Source: Cryptomeria japonica (Eukaryota > Streptophyta > Pinopsida > Cupressales > Cupressaceae). Taken from it: 64,000 nucleotides of DNA. Where the stretch lies: NCBI RefSeq assembly GCF_030272615.1, contig NC_081408.1:64540614-64604613 (forward strand), in the 5' to 3' direction. The notes under the pieces are model-generated. The model was not told the origin of the DNA, did no database searches, and saw nothing but the letters and a program-made list of their open reading frames with translations. The stretch's first letter is position 1. Every line of letters begins with the position of its first letter. Shown in pieces: positions 44,540 to 57,967 of the stretch. Both the position numbers and the translations under genes were made by a program.

Positions 44540-47500
44540 ATGTTAGAGGAAGAGGCTTCCCAAGATCTCCCATCAAGGATGACCAATGTTGAGTTGGTTG
44601 TCCTAGTGAAGAAGTAGATGGTAGAGAGAAGAGAAGTTGGGGCTAAGAATAAGGCCTTGAGAGGTGAAATGGACTAGTTGAAGGGCAAAGTGGAGAGGGG
44701 AGAGAGAGACTCTGGAGGAGTTGAAGAAGGGGATGAAGAGGAGATCCCTAGGCAAGAAGAACCAAAGGTTCCTACGGACCAAAGACCCTTGATGACTATC
44801 CTCAAGTCCATGGAAAGGAGAACAAAGGATGTGAAGTTGGATCTGCAAGTGTTTGCAGGTAAGATGGAACCTGACACAATGATAGAGTGGATAGACTCCT
44901 TAGACAATTTCTTTGAGAGTGAAGACATACCAGAGCACCAAAGGGTGAAAATGGCCCAATCCAAAATGAAAGGGGTTGCACTAACTTGGTTGACTTTCAT
45001 CCAAGATGAGAGGGTGAAAGAGGGGATGAGAAGAGTTGCTACTTGGAAGAAGATGATGGCTTTGGTGAAGGAAGCCTATGTTCTAGTGGACTATAATGTC
45101 CAATTGCACAAGAGGAGACAAAACTTGGAGCAGAAGGAGATAGATGTGAGTTCATACATGGAGGAATTCATGAAGTTGTGTGTGAAGACCAAGGTAAAGG
45201 AGAGTGATGATGAAAAAGTGGCAAGGTATCTCAATGGACTAAGATTTTCCATCTAAGAAGATTTGAATCTCAACACCTCGAAGATAGTCCAAATATGTTT
45301 TCAATTTGCAATTAAGGTGGAGGAGAAGCTAAATAGAAGACATGAACAAAATAGTAGAGGCAAAGGGAGACAACAAATAGGGGAAATAAGCCCTTTCAGA
45401 GGCAAAGGAAATGGTTTTGGATACCAAGGTGAGTCTAGTCAAGAAGGAACCAGAGGAGAGAACAGTTACAACCAAGGAGGAGGCTACAATCAAAGAGGGA
45501 AATTTAGTGGTAGAAGACCATCCTCTAGAGGATGAACCAAATGCAAAGGACCTCCTATATGTTACAACTACAACCAAGAGGGGCACATGGCCAATAGGTG
45601 TCGGGAGAAGGCTACAAGCTCCATGGGAGAAAGGAGGAGCAAGTTGGTGCAAGAATCTAATTGCCAAAGTGAGGTAAGTACAAACACCTATCAAATTGTC
45701 ATTGCTCCTGATAGCTATGACTACCATGAAAGAGGAGAGGCTCTGATGATGAGGAGAGTAGTGAAAACCTTGAAGATACCTAATAAGGAGCCACCACAAA
45801 GAATGCCTCTTTTCAAAACTACCTGTAGGGTAGGAGGAAAGGTATGCAAGGTCCTGATAGACTCTGGGTCTATTGCAAATTTTGTGTCACTTGAAATGGT
45901 AGAGAAGCTTACATTGAGAAGGTTGCCACATCCTTACCCCTATAAGGTCTCATGGCTCACCCAAGGCCAGCAAGTAGTGGTAGAAGAGAAGGCTTTGGTA
46001 GAGTTTTAGATTGGATCCTACAAGGATAGGTTGTTATTTGATGTAGCAAAGTTGGATTCATGTCATCTCTTGTTTGGGAGACATGGCAATTTGATTTGAA
46101 GTCTCATCATGATGGGGTTAGAAACACCTATTCAATCATGAAAGATGGTAAGGTGATAGAACTTTTACCTATGATGGAGAATGTGATGGAACCAAAGGGG
46201 TAGGATGCCAAAGTGTTGATGGTAGAAGGAAAGCAGTTCATGAAGGAGATTGCAAAATAAGATGCAGTTTTCTATGCCCTCATTCCCAGTTCCAAGGTGA
46301 CAAAGAAGGGGTAGTTTGCAGAGAGGAAAGAAGAAGGACAGAGGCACCTAGGCCCTGTAGTCTAATAGTTACTTGACAAGTACAAAGGCATCATCTCGGA
46401 TGGAATGCCAAGCTCCCTACCACCAATAAGAGACATAATTCATTGCATAGATCTGATCCTTGGATCTACCCTACCAAACAAAGTAGCATACAAGCTTACT
46501 CCAGACCAAAATACAGAGATGGCAAAACAAATTGATGAGTTGCTAGAATCGGGGCTAATTGGAAAAAGTCTAAGCCCATGTGCAGTACCTGTTGTCCTTG
46601 CACCCAAGAAAGAAGGAACTTGGAGGCTTTGCATAGACTCAAGGGCCATCAATAAGATAACCATAAGGTATATGTTTCCAATCCCCAGGATAGAGGATTT
46701 ACTTGATTGCTTGGGGGCTGCAAAATATTTCACCAAAATTGATCTAAACAGTGGGTACCATCAGATTAGAATAAGGTGAGGGGATGAATGGAAAATAGCT
46801 TTTAACACCAATGAGGGGTTTTATGAGTGGCTCATTCCATTTGGGTTGTCCAATGTGCCTAGTACCTTCATGAAGTTGATGAATGAGGTCTTGGTGGAGT
46901 TCATATGCAAGTTTGTAATAGTGTATCTAGATGATATCTTGATCTTTAGCCACACAAGGGAAGAGAACCTCGAACATGTAGATATGGTCCTAAAAAGGTT
47001 ACATGAAGAGCAACTAATGATAAACTTGGATAAGTGTTTGTTCATGGAGGAGGAGATCATTTACTTGGGCTTTGTAATCTCACAAGGTGAGTTGAAAATG
47101 GATGAGGAGAAGGTAAGTGCTATTATATCTTGGCCAACACCTAAAACTATGAATGATGTCCGAAGTTTCCAAGGCTTATCAAAATTTTATAAGAAGTTTA
47201 TAAGGGGATTCAGTCATGTTTGTGCACCAATGCTTGACACCATTAAAGGAGGACAAAAGTGCAGGTTTAGTTGGATCAAGGAGGTAGATGACTCATTTGA
47301 GACTTTGAAAAAGAAAGTTGCAGAACAACCAGCCCTTGCCCAACCATTCTTCAACAAGATATTTCAAGTGGAATGTGATGCAAGTCACATGTCTATTGGG
47401 GTAGTACTCAGTCAGGAGGGAAGGCCAATTGCCTTTTTTAGTGAAAAACTAAATGATGCCAAGAGGAGATATTCATCCTATGATTTGGAGATGTATGCTT

Positions 47501-49228
47501 TAGTTCATTCATTGAAGAAGTGGAGGCACCACTTATTGCCAAAGGAGTTCATAGTTTTCACTGACAATCAGGCTCTAAGTTTCATAAACAGTCAAGAGAA
47601 GTTAAATCACATGCACATGAAGTGGGTATAGACCCTACAAGCCTTCACGTTCAACCTCAAGAACAAAAAGGGGGTCAAGAACAAAGTTGCAGATGCCTTA
47701 AGCAGGAGGGTCTTAACCATGAACCAAATTAAGATAGAAAGTGTTGCAATTGACTCCTTGAAGAACATGTCTAATGCTGATGAATATTTTGGAGAGATCT
47801 ACAAGGTATGTGAGTCTTTTGGTTAGAGGTATCATTTTCAATTTTCTAAGTTTTTGATCCAAAAGGGATTTCTATTCAAGGGTGGACAGTTATGTATACC
47901 TAAGTGTTCAATGAGACTGAATATTATTAGGGAGAAGCATTGCAGAGCAATGGTAGGTCATTTTGGCCTTGACAAGACACTTGGCCTCATGAAAAGACAC
48001 TAGTACTGGCCTTAGTTGTAGGGAGATGTTAGGAGGTTTGTAGAAACATGTGTGATCTGTCAAAAATCCAAAGGGAAATCCACCAATCCAAGTTTGTACC
48101 AAACTTTACCCATTCCTTCTAGGCCCTGGGAAAGCATAAGCATGGATTTTGTGTTGGTTCTTCCTAGGATAAGGAAGGGGTATGAAAATGTTTTTGTTGT
48201 GGTGGACAAATCTAGCAAAATGGCTCATTTCTTGCCATGCAAAACCTCTTGTGATGCCTCATATGTTGCAAACTTGTTTTTCAAAGAGATAGTCAGGATA
48301 CATGGGTTACCCCTAAACATAGTCTAAGATAGGGATGTGAAGTTCATAGGACATTTTTGGAGGACCCTTTGGAAGAAGCTGGGAACCAACCTAGCTTTCT
48401 CATTAGCCTCTCATCCCCAAATAGATGGACAAACTAAAGTTGTCAATAGGTCCTTGGGGAACTTATTAAGATGCTTGACAAGATAATATGGAGAAAAATG
48501 GGATAACATACTATCATAGGCATAGTTCTCATACAATGACACCATAAATAGGAGCATTGGGAAATCTCCTGTCGAAATTGTGTATGGCATCCACCCAAGG
48601 GGTGTGTTAGAGTTGAGGATTTAGCTAAAGAAGAGTCCATTAGTGCAGATGGTGAAGATTTTTCATCAACCATCAAGGAGGTACATGATCAAGTGAAGTC
48701 TCATCTCCATCAATTTCTAGAGAAGTTTAAGGCTCATGCTGACAATAAAAAGAGGGAAGTGTAGTTTGGTGTTGGGGACTTAGTATGGTGCATTTGAAGA
48801 AGTAGAGATTGCCAAAAGGAAAACACACAAAGCTCATGGAGAGGAAGATTGGACCATGTTAGATTGTGAAGAAGTATAGGCAGAATGCTTATGAAATCCA
48901 ATTCCATCCTAAGCTTGGATTGTCACCTATTTTCAATGTATGTGATCTAACACCTTACAAAGGCAATGGTAATGAAGAGAAGGAACCAATATAGGTTGCA
49001 ACAGATGATGATATTCCAAAGAATGAACCACCAAAATTGAGCAAGGTTTTGGACACTAGGGTCACAAAGAGAACAAGGAACAAGGAGTACAAAGAGTATT
49101 TGGTGGCTTGGTAGGGAAAAATAGACTCTCAAGTAGTTTGGATGATAGAAAACCAAATCTCCAACCATGGTGCAGACCTCCAAACCCTGATCTCAAGTGG
49201 GCTTGAGATATCTTCTTCCGGGGAGTAG
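44540..49228 (+). pseudogene. gag-pol: Gag-pol polyprotein of the plus-strand chromovirus, broken
   Basis: From the ATG at 44540: gag (ALTWLTFIQDERV; YMEEFMKLCVKTK), a zinc knuckle whose second cysteine is tyrosine (CYNYNQEGHMANRC), protease VLIDSGSIANFVS near 45860, reverse transcriptase (DLNSGYHQIRIR; YLDDILIFS at about 46920), RNase H (VFTDNQALSF), integrase (CVICQKSKGK; SMDFVLVLPR) and a chromodomain-like end (KEYKEYLVAW) near 49100. Gag and protease are in one frame and pol is in the next. The frame change near 46081 looks like one missing base in LLFGRxWQFDL. About twenty stops follow, mostly TAG or TAA where glutamine fits. The wording suggests a Reina/Galadriel-type chromovirus. Confidence 0.88.
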
Positions 49229-50733
49229 GGTTCAGGGACACCTCTTCAACAATCCATTCATGGATTAGAGGATGAGGATTATTATTATTTTCAATGTCTT
49301 TGGTTTCTTAATTTTCATGTTTTGAATAAAGATCCCACCTTGTAAACCAATGTCCCAAATTAGGCATCCTGATAAGCCAATTTGGACAATTTGGTAAATA
49401 GGGGTAGAATGATGTTTATTTTGATGTTTTGAATGATTTTAGGGTGTGTAGGTAGTTTTTGGTTGATCCAAGTTGTGTGGGTCCCAAACTTGTTTTGGTT
49501 GACAACTTTTGTCAAAAATGCAACATTTGGAAAATGCAACTTTTGAAGCAAAACTGCAACATTTTGAATTTCGGTTGATGTAAGCCTCTCAATTGATCCA
49601 CCCTCTTTAAATTTGGTTGGAAACCATTTGGAGAAGGCTAGATACCATGTGGACATGTTTCCCAAGGTTAAGGTTGTTGGTGATTGAAACTTGGAAGCAT
49701 AATAAGACATAAAACTGAGTTTATCCCTAAAAATGTGATCTTGCTATTGTTGTACATCATTGTATGGATTGGTTCTGAAAAATTTGTTCATGGATTAGAT
49801 ATAGGATTGAGTTAAATTTGTTTTTATGGTGGTTTTATCTTTTTATCCCTTGTGAGTAGTGAGAACCCTTTGATTTACTGACTATAACTTGGAAAACCAT
49901 GGTTTGGCTAGGGTTTCACCAAATAATTGCCATACCTTGCACGTCACCCATCTAGAAGGTCTTTGCTTTGGTGGAATGCAAGATTGGCTAGTGTATTTTA
50001 ATATTTCCATTGGTATTTACAGGGAAGGCTTCGCTATGAAGAGTATGAATCGAAGCTAGGTAGGCATCTCCATGTGACTACCTTGGACAAAATTAGGACA
50101 ATCACCCTAAAATATCATAGTGGTGGATTCCATGTGTGCAACCCTGGAATTAGAGGTTTTTTTTTATCCCCTACATGTGCATGAAGTTTTTTTTGTGGGT
50201 GAGAGCCTAGAAATTGGAGTTTCTTTGTAATTTGAATCCTATTAGCCCTAATTAGGCCTTTAGGTTTCTAAAGGGTTCAAACCCTTAGAGTGTAGATCTT
50301 CCCAATCCCTTTTGGGGATAAGTGTAACTTCATTGAGGGTATCTAGAATGGTAAATAGTTTTCTAGGTTGAGTTCAATATTTTGGATTTAAGGGCAAAAT
50401 ACCCATCAAAGAGGGCTACTAGCAAAGGGGGTAGGTTTCCAAAGGAAGTATAGGGCATTGGTGTGAAAGCCTAAAACCAATGTTTAGAATAGTTCCTAGG
50501 TGTCATGAATTGACCAAATCCAAGGCCCACAAGAGAAAGAGTAATGGAGAGGCGTGTTGGAGATGTTGAAGCCATTTACTCATGTTGAGTAGGTGCTAGT
50601 CTTGAAGAGTTGAGAGTAGTTCAAACCCTGAAGGTGTGGAGTCCTTTTTTTTTGTAGGATCCTTGCTATCTTTTGAAGGGTATAAACCAAACCTTTTGGA
50701 CCTATCCTTAAGTGTGAGAAGGGCTCTGGATCA
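49224..50733 (+). repeat. 3' LTR of the plus-strand chromovirus
   Basis: The 1510-bp repeat partner of 42996-44490. Just upstream (49207-49223) is a C/T- and G-containing tract that is only a weak polypurine candidate. Confidence 0.85.
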
Positions 50734-51867
50734 CTTAGGATATACTTGAATTTCAGATTCTTGTGTTTTTTCTTCCGCACTTGCACTAGTTCCTTCTTCT
50801 TGAATCATTATATTTACTAGAATAATTTGGACTTAACTTTGGGTTTGAGGTTGCTTCCCATTGTTTGAAATGTCACTTTGATCATCAGAATCATATCCAC
50901 ATTGAGATCTAATTTTTCACTCATTACTTTCATCAACCCTGGCATTTGCACTCTCAACTATTTTCTTCAGTCTCTTATTATAACACCGGTAGGCCTTTCT
51001 TTTCTTCATCCTTCTTTATATAACATTTACTTCCAAAATCTCAAAAATATTTAATAGTAGGAGCATGACCAAACCATTATTCATAAGGAGTCTTACCGGT
51101 ATTACCTCTAAAATCCATCCAAGTAAGAGTGTATACAACAATACTCATAGTTTCTCTCCATTAGACATGCAAAAAATTTCCTTCCAACATCATTGCCTTG
51201 ATAGTCTCTTGAATGGTTATATTCTTCCTTTCCACAAATCCATTTTGCTAAGGGGTTCTTGGAGCATAAAACTATCTTCTTATCCCATGTTCTTCATAAA
51301 ATATATTGAATTCACTAGAAGTGAATTCACCACCTTTGTCAGATATCATTAACTTTGGCCTTAAACCTATCTCTGTCTCAACCATAGCCCTGAAAATCTT
51401 GAATTTTTCTAGAGATTTTGACTTTTATGTGAAGAAAGTAACCCACATCATTCTATAATAATCATCAATCAGCAACATGAAATATGTTTCTCCATGCAAG
51501 CTTCTAACTCTAGAAAGACCACACAAATCAGTTTGCACAAGATCCAATATTCCACTTGAAAAATGCTTCTTTCTCTTGAAAGTAACTCTAGTTTGTTTCC
51601 CTAATTGACATTCCTTGTACATAGTGCTAGCAGGTTTCAACAATCTAGGAAATCTCTCATAGGCTGAGTAGAACTTATCTTAACAATGTTATCAAAATTC
51701 ACAGGACACATTCTTCTATGCGACAACCAACTTTCCTGAACTTGAGCAATCAAACATATTTTACCAACACTATTTAAATGAAAGATATTACCTTTAGTAT
51801 TTGTCCCTAATGCAAACTCAATTCCAAAACTACCCAAGATTTTGCACTTGTCATTCTTGAACTAAAG
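50734..51867 (-). pseudogene. Copia pre-integrase and integrase piece of the old copia element
   Basis: The minus strand carries the gag pre-integrase domain (NIFHLNSVGKICLIAQ, then SWLSHRRMC) and the integrase core: DLVQTDLCG, ISDKGGEFTSSEFN, and FYAPRTP followed by QNGFVERKN, which hold the three catalytic acidic positions. Downstream the linker ends at EIQVYP next to the chromovirus. A frame change near 51640 and several stops inactivate it. The upstream end rejoins the protease piece at 56600 once the solo LTR is removed. Confidence 0.85.
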
Positions 51868-52574
51868 TGTAGTGCCCAAACTTTAGGGCAAAAACACAAC
51901 AACAACTGTTTTTTGTAAAAAAGCTTAATTACTTGAGTTTGTGTAATGTGAAGATGTGGTTTCTCACTTAGTTTCACTAACTTGATTATTCTAGTGTCAA
52001 CTTAATGTGATCTTCAATGTGAACGATTAAATGTTTTATTTAAATTCTAATTAAAATGGCAACAGGCAACATACATTGACTATGTGGTGTAAATTCAATG
52101 CCTTAAGCCATTGCATTACATTACACTGAATAGGGAATAGTTCTTTGAAATAAATTAAACATACCATCCTTAGAGTTTACAACAATACTTAAATTTGGTT
52201 AATTAAATTATTTATTAATTCACAACTAAGTGAGTGAAATATCTCTATTCACTTAAAAAATATAACTTTCCAAAGGATTATAATCCAATTCCCCTTGAAA
52301 TAACTATTTAAGTCCATTTTCATTTAGAGTTAATTAAAATAACTCAAATAATACCATTATAAATTTATTGCTAAATGTATTCCTTAATTACAAATTTTCC
52401 AACTTCATCATATTAATAATAATAAAAAATTCTTTATATTAATATTAATTTAATAATCATATGTATCTATTTACCGACATGGTCATTTTACTATTTTTTA
52501 TATTATTATGATTCTCTCATGTTAATAATAATTTATTAACTCAAGGTGTCCATTTTTAACTACTATCAAATATA

Positions 52575-53090
52575 TAAATATGTGCGTGTGTGTATATATA
52601 CATATATGTATGTATATATGTATGTATATGTATATAGATATATATGTACATACACATATATGTATATATGTATATATACATACATATATACATATATGTA
52701 TAGATGTATGTATATGTATGTATATATATGTATATGTATACACATATATGTATATATGTATATATACATACATATATACATATATACACATATGTATATA
52801 TATATATGTATATATGTATATATATACATATGTATATATGTATACATGTATACATGCATATATACATATATACATATATACATACATATGTGTATATATG
52901 TATATACATACATATATATACATAGGTATGTATATATCTCTATACATACATATGTATATATATGTATGTATATACATATATATACGTACAGATACATATA
53001 TACATACATATATATACATATATATATGTATATATATATATATACATATATATATACATATATATATACATATATATATACCCCAAAAGG
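52575..53090. repeat. Long TATATG/TACATA microsatellite
   Basis: About 500 bp of alternating purine-pyrimidine steps (TATATG, TATGTA, TACATA) inside the solo LTR. Several frames on both strands stay open only because the repeat lacks stop codons. Confidence 0.95.
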
Positions 53091-53237
53091 ATGAATAGAA
53101 CACATCCCTTTTTTTCATTTAAAAAAACTATATACATGTATATATATTTATATATGAATTTATTTACATACCCCTTGTGTATGTAAATAAATGCACATAA
53201 ATAAAATGCCAAAGAATTCACTTTATCTACTTAACCC

Positions 53238-53414
53238 TAATATATATGTATATATGTATATATATATATGTATATACATATGTATATATATATATATACA
53301 TAAATATATATATATGTATATATATCTATATGTATATGTATATACATATATATCTATATGTATATGTATATGGATGTGTATGTGTATGTGTATGTGTATG
53401 TCTATGTGTATGTA

Positions 53415-53445
<31 letters not shown>

Positions 53446-53465
53446 GTTGAGATATATATACATAT
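53238..53465. repeat. Second TATATG/TGTATG microsatellite
   Basis: About 230 bp of TATATG grading into TGTATG units in the same solo LTR. It corresponds to low-complexity DNA, not coding sequence. Confidence 0.9.
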
Positions 53466-56400
53466 GCTCATATTTTTCATGAGTTTATAAATCAGTTTCC
53501 CAGTTTTGTTAATATGCAGGATTAGAGTATATATATATACATATATATATCTTCTTTTGAACACATTCAAATATACAGTTAGTGGAGTATTCATTTCCAT
53601 TTGGTCTATTTTCCAGAATAACTAGTTGCAAGTTTATAATGGAGAAATATTTATATATATATATTCTTATGTATATATGTATCTATATACATAAGAGTAT
53701 ATAATATGCTTATATGAGATTTAAATCTGAGTTCTTTGGATATCTCATATGCACTTTTGAAATCATTTACACATGTATAAGTGGGCAGATTTAAACTCAT
53801 TTCTTTTACTATTATTGTAATAGATTTTTCCTTAACCTTGGATTAAATCTAACTACTATATCATTTTCCAAAGCAAGCTATTTTTTTTGCATTGTTATAA
53901 ATGTAAAAGCTATAAATAGAAGGAAACTCTTTCTTTATTTTTGTAAGAATAACCTTTTATATATATTAAAATGCAAAACATTACCTAAGTTTAGAATTAG
54001 ACTTAAATAAAGATTTATCTCATGCTAACACTCATTTAGACTTTAATGGAGGATGTCAATTTAGGAACTTTTTATTTTCGCCTTTCAAGTTGACATTTGA
54101 AATAATCATCTAGGAATGAAAACTAACTATGAGTTTATAATAAAATGTAAATAGTGCAATACTAATTTAGGAATTGCATAGTTTCATTTATTTTCACATT
54201 ATCTTAAATCTGAAAATTAACAACTCCATACCTTTTTAAAGATAAATCCTTTTCCAGCTTTGTATACTTATCAACTAAAGATTACAACAGACTTAACTAC
54301 ACGTTTCTTGTCTCCCTTTCTTTGCTACTAAGTAAATAAACTTAATGCAACAAATACATTCTTTTCACATAATCCTTTTTTTTTAAAACTCAATAGTAGA
54401 AAAATAAAATACATAGGTTTATTTTCCCTTTACAATCTTTTTCCAAATTTCACTAATGACATGAAAATAAGAATAATCTGAAACATTCATAAAGATGCAA
54501 CTTGATATAACTCTTTTTCTTCCATCTTATACAACCAATATGTAGACCTGCAAATAAAAGGACTCTTTTGATTGTGACCAAGGAGACTCACCTCCCAACC
54601 GAGGCCTACAAGAGGTCACCCCCGAGCTTAGGAGAACTAGCTACCAAATAGGTTACAAACAAACTTTAGCACACATACCATCTCCAGGAAACATAGAGGA
54701 AACATTCAACACAAAAACTCCCAACCCAAGCTTAACACATAATCATAAAATAATATTTACAAAGAGGGGTGAAGGTGGACTAGACATGGGGAGATCTGCA
54801 AGTATATTACAATAACCATAGCCATCACAAGGCAAAAAAATCCTCATTCCAAACTTGGTCTCTCATGACCACAAAAATTCCATATGCCCTCCTAAGGCTT
54901 TCAAGCCAAATCCTCCCCTTATGACCCCGAATTTAAAATTAAAAAAATGCAACAAGGATCCCAAATCCTTTTTTCTCTCTCTTACTAGAAGAGAGACTCT
55001 ACACCCTATGACTGTCATACTCTCTTCACCCCAAGACTACTCTTCCCTCCCAAGGGTGAGTTTGGTCTTGACTCCCATGAATAAAATTCATATGAAAACA
55101 TACTACAATATGCAACAACTCAACCAAAAATCTCAATAACACAAAAAATCAAGTCACAAACAAATGCATTTACAACATGCATATTTTCACATAAAGCAAC
55201 AAGAATATGGATTTAAATACTAAGGCTGACAATTCATGAACCTCAACTCCTCCAAATGGAATGTGCTATGAAGATTTGATGAAGAAATTCCAACCCAAGC
55301 CAACAAGATTCCAACCAACTACAAGCTTTTTCCTTAGCTAAATTTTTCCTTTCAAATTCAAAATATTTCCACAATTCTTAATCTCCAAGATTCGAGAGTG
55401 GGTGATGAATTCTAAGTTTGAATTTTTTTCTCCTAAGTAGACTCTTATAACACTTTCCAACTTCCTTGGAAAAGGATGGTGAGACCTCATAGGTTGGTGT
55501 TCCCAACCCTCTTATAAGGATTCTAAAAGAGGAAACTGAAAAGGTAGGTGTAAGGTGGGGAAGTGCATTCCAACACAAAAATAGAAGGTTTTCTTACCAA
55601 AACTCAATCTTCTAAAAGCTTATTTTCGTCCATCTAGAAAAGGTCACTTTTGAAGTGACTTTGCAATCACATGTGAGTGGTTCTATGCCCAAAAGGGCCC
55701 TTACCCATATGTATATCAAGTGGGCCTTCAAAAAAATGACTTAACCTCAACTATAGGAGTTAGTTTGAGCCCCCCAAAACCCACCTAAAGTTTACCTATG
55801 GATCAAAATTGATTTGACCATACCAAGGGCTCCCTAACCAGGTTTCCTTTTGGAAAAACTAAATGGGGTTTGAAAAATGCATAGGTTTTCACATCTCCCT
55901 CTCAAGGACATGTCACATGCCAAATCACAATACATTACAAGTGTGAAGTGACACCATAAAATACAACACATCAACATACACTAGACATTCCCTTTCAAGG
56001 TGAAATAAATTAAAATTTAACAAATTGAACATACACACATGCATTCACTTATACAAAAATAGACACATTACAAATGAGGCATTGCCTCTCCAAATAGACA
56101 AAACTTGGCTTCACAATTGCACATAGGTTTGGCCCTAGTTCTCCTGTGTATTTCCATGGCCACATGGATTAATTTATCCTGCACATCTCAATCAAGACCT
56201 CAGTAGGTCTAAAACAATATGCATACATATATGAAGGAATACACTTTTAAACACATAGCATCTAGTTTCATATCATATCATGGATTGATCTCCTAATCAA
56301 AGAACAATAAATATATAATCCAATTACTTTTCCTAACAATCCATATGTGACCATTCACTCAATTGCAACATCGTTGAAATCATATAAAGAAATCATCAAC

Positions 56401-56599
56401 TAGGCATGTATACATGAATCATAACATCATCAACATAAGTACTGAAATAAAACATAATATGGGATATATCATATTCAGTGATATCAAATCATCTATCAAA
56501 TAGTCTCTAAATACATAGTGCATCAAAGTAATGTATCAAATCATAAGTCCATAGTGAAAATAAAAAGGCGCAATGACAGGCTTAGGGTAGAGCTTCGCA

Positions 56600-57910
56600 T
56601 GAAGATCATATCCCTTATCAACCATTTATCCAACACTCAAAATATTACACTTTAGAACTTATACATAGAAGACATCATCAGTACTGTGCTTACCATCAAG
56701 ATAAATTTATCCTCTACCATAGATTATACTAGCTTTATCATCACCAAACTTCACAATGTCACCTTCATACTTTCCAAAATCACAAACTTACTCTTATCAC
56801 CTATCATATGGTGAGAGCATCCACTTTTAATTACCCATCATCTTTTTCTTCAACTTGTGTAGCCAAATCTCTTTCCACATTTTGGCAGCTAGTAGAGTTA
56901 GTAGGTATTGGATCATCTTCCTTGATAGCAATAAACACCCATTCATTATCACTCGTATTGCCTTTATCAGATTCATCATTAGACACACCTTCATCAACAA
57001 CACAGTAACATATTTTATGAAATATAAGCTTGTAAGGTTTCTTAGGAACTCTTTCTGGACACCTTGAGGTAAAATGACCTATCTTATTGCAAGAAAAACA
57101 TTTAAGAGGCAATTTTCCTTCATACTTACTAGCTCCTTTGGGTAATCTCTTGGCAATAAGTGCTTCAAGCTCCTCAAGCTCTCACTCTTCATCTTCAATT
57201 TCCTTCCTCACCTTCTCATAATTGGACATCCTTGAAGAACTTTCTCCTAGATCATCTCTACTTATCCTTTCTGGAAACAATAGCCTTGAATGTAGATTCT
57301 ACCTTAGGAATAGAATCACCAAACTCACTCGTCTCAAAGGTTGAAAGATTACCAGTAAACATGTCCCTAGTTACATCTGTCACAGTTTTGATTTCCTCAA
57401 TTGAAGCAACTTTATGCTTGTAGGATGCAAGTAAAGATCTGAGCACTTTAGCAACAATATCTAATTATTCCAACTTTCCATCAAAACATCTGATATTGCA
57501 CACAAGTTCATTTAATTTTTGCATGTAAGAAGTGATGTTCTTATCTTCGCTCATCCTCAACATCTCATATTTTTATTTTAGGCTCTGCAACTCGGCAATA
57601 TTCACATCTTTGTCACCTTCATACAAGGTTTCCAACTTCCTCTAGATCTCATGAGTAGTCTGCAATTCCATAGCATTTGTCATCTCATAGTTAGTCAGAG
57701 CACTCAACAATTAGTTTTATCCCTAATATTGTATTTGATACTTGTGATCTCATCCAAAGTTTAAGGACCATTTGCATGAATGGTATACTTTCTTCTAGTT
57801 TAATATCCCAATAAGGTTCACCACTGCATCTCAGATGACATTCCATGTGATTCTTTCAAAGAGAGTATTAGGTACCATCAAATCTTGGAATATCCTTCTT
57901 GCAAGTTTCC
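56600..57910 (-). pseudogene. Copia gag and protease piece of the old copia element
   Basis: The minus strand starts gag near 57907 with METCKKDIPRFDGT and shows a zinc knuckle CFSCNKIGHFTSRCP at about 57095-57050. The protease region follows, with a decayed MLSPYD-type segment, then KFGDDKASIIYG and LSVGQMVDKGYDL close to the solo LTR. Many frame changes and stops occur, more than in any other element here. Gag and protease would make and mature the particle. Confidence 0.8.
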
Positions 57911-57948
57911 ATATAGGATCACCTCAAACAATTAAGCTTCTTCAAAGG

Positions 57949-57964
57949 AACTTGCTCTGATACC
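57949..57964 (-). other. Primer-binding site of the old copia element
   Basis: On the minus strand GGTATCAGAGCAAGTT follows the 5' LTR end by a few bases, matching the start of the initiator tRNA-Met primer site. Confidence 0.8.
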
Positions 57965-57967
57965 TAT

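Larger units (their letters stand above)
42996..50733 (+). mobile_element. Plus-strand Ty3/gypsy chromovirus with two LTRs
   Basis: LTRs at 42996-44490 and 49224-50733 bracket a plus-strand gag-pol with a primer site. The left LTR starts TGTAGGG; in the right LTR the first T is changed (AGTAGGG). Ends read GCATCA and GGATCA. The flanks AATGG and CTTAG do not match, so no target duplication is visible, through mutation, a small deletion or recombination. The insertion lies between the copia integrase and reverse transcriptase pieces. It is the only nested element in the opposite orientation. Confidence 0.85.
51868..56599 (-). mobile_element. Large solo LTR related to the Tekay-like LTR
   Basis: Plus-strand ends are TGTAGTGCCC and GCTTCGCA, flanked by TAAAG (51863-51867) and TGAAG (56600-56604), a target duplication with one transition. 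The part at about 54560-56599 is recognisably similar to the right half of the Tekay LTR (31220-33239), and the left end also matches (TGTAGTGCCCAAACTTTAGGGC against TGTCATGCCCAAACTTTTGGGC). At 4732 bp with no internal region it is best read as a solo LTR of a sister family. Removing it joins GYDL to QFKNDKC in the copia frame. Confidence 0.85.

Noticed and set aside
52522-53600. Long open frames of alternating Tyr/Ile on both strands, also at 29895-30317
   Set aside because: They arise from TATATG-type microsatellites that lack stop codons in several frames. There is no coding signal or domain.
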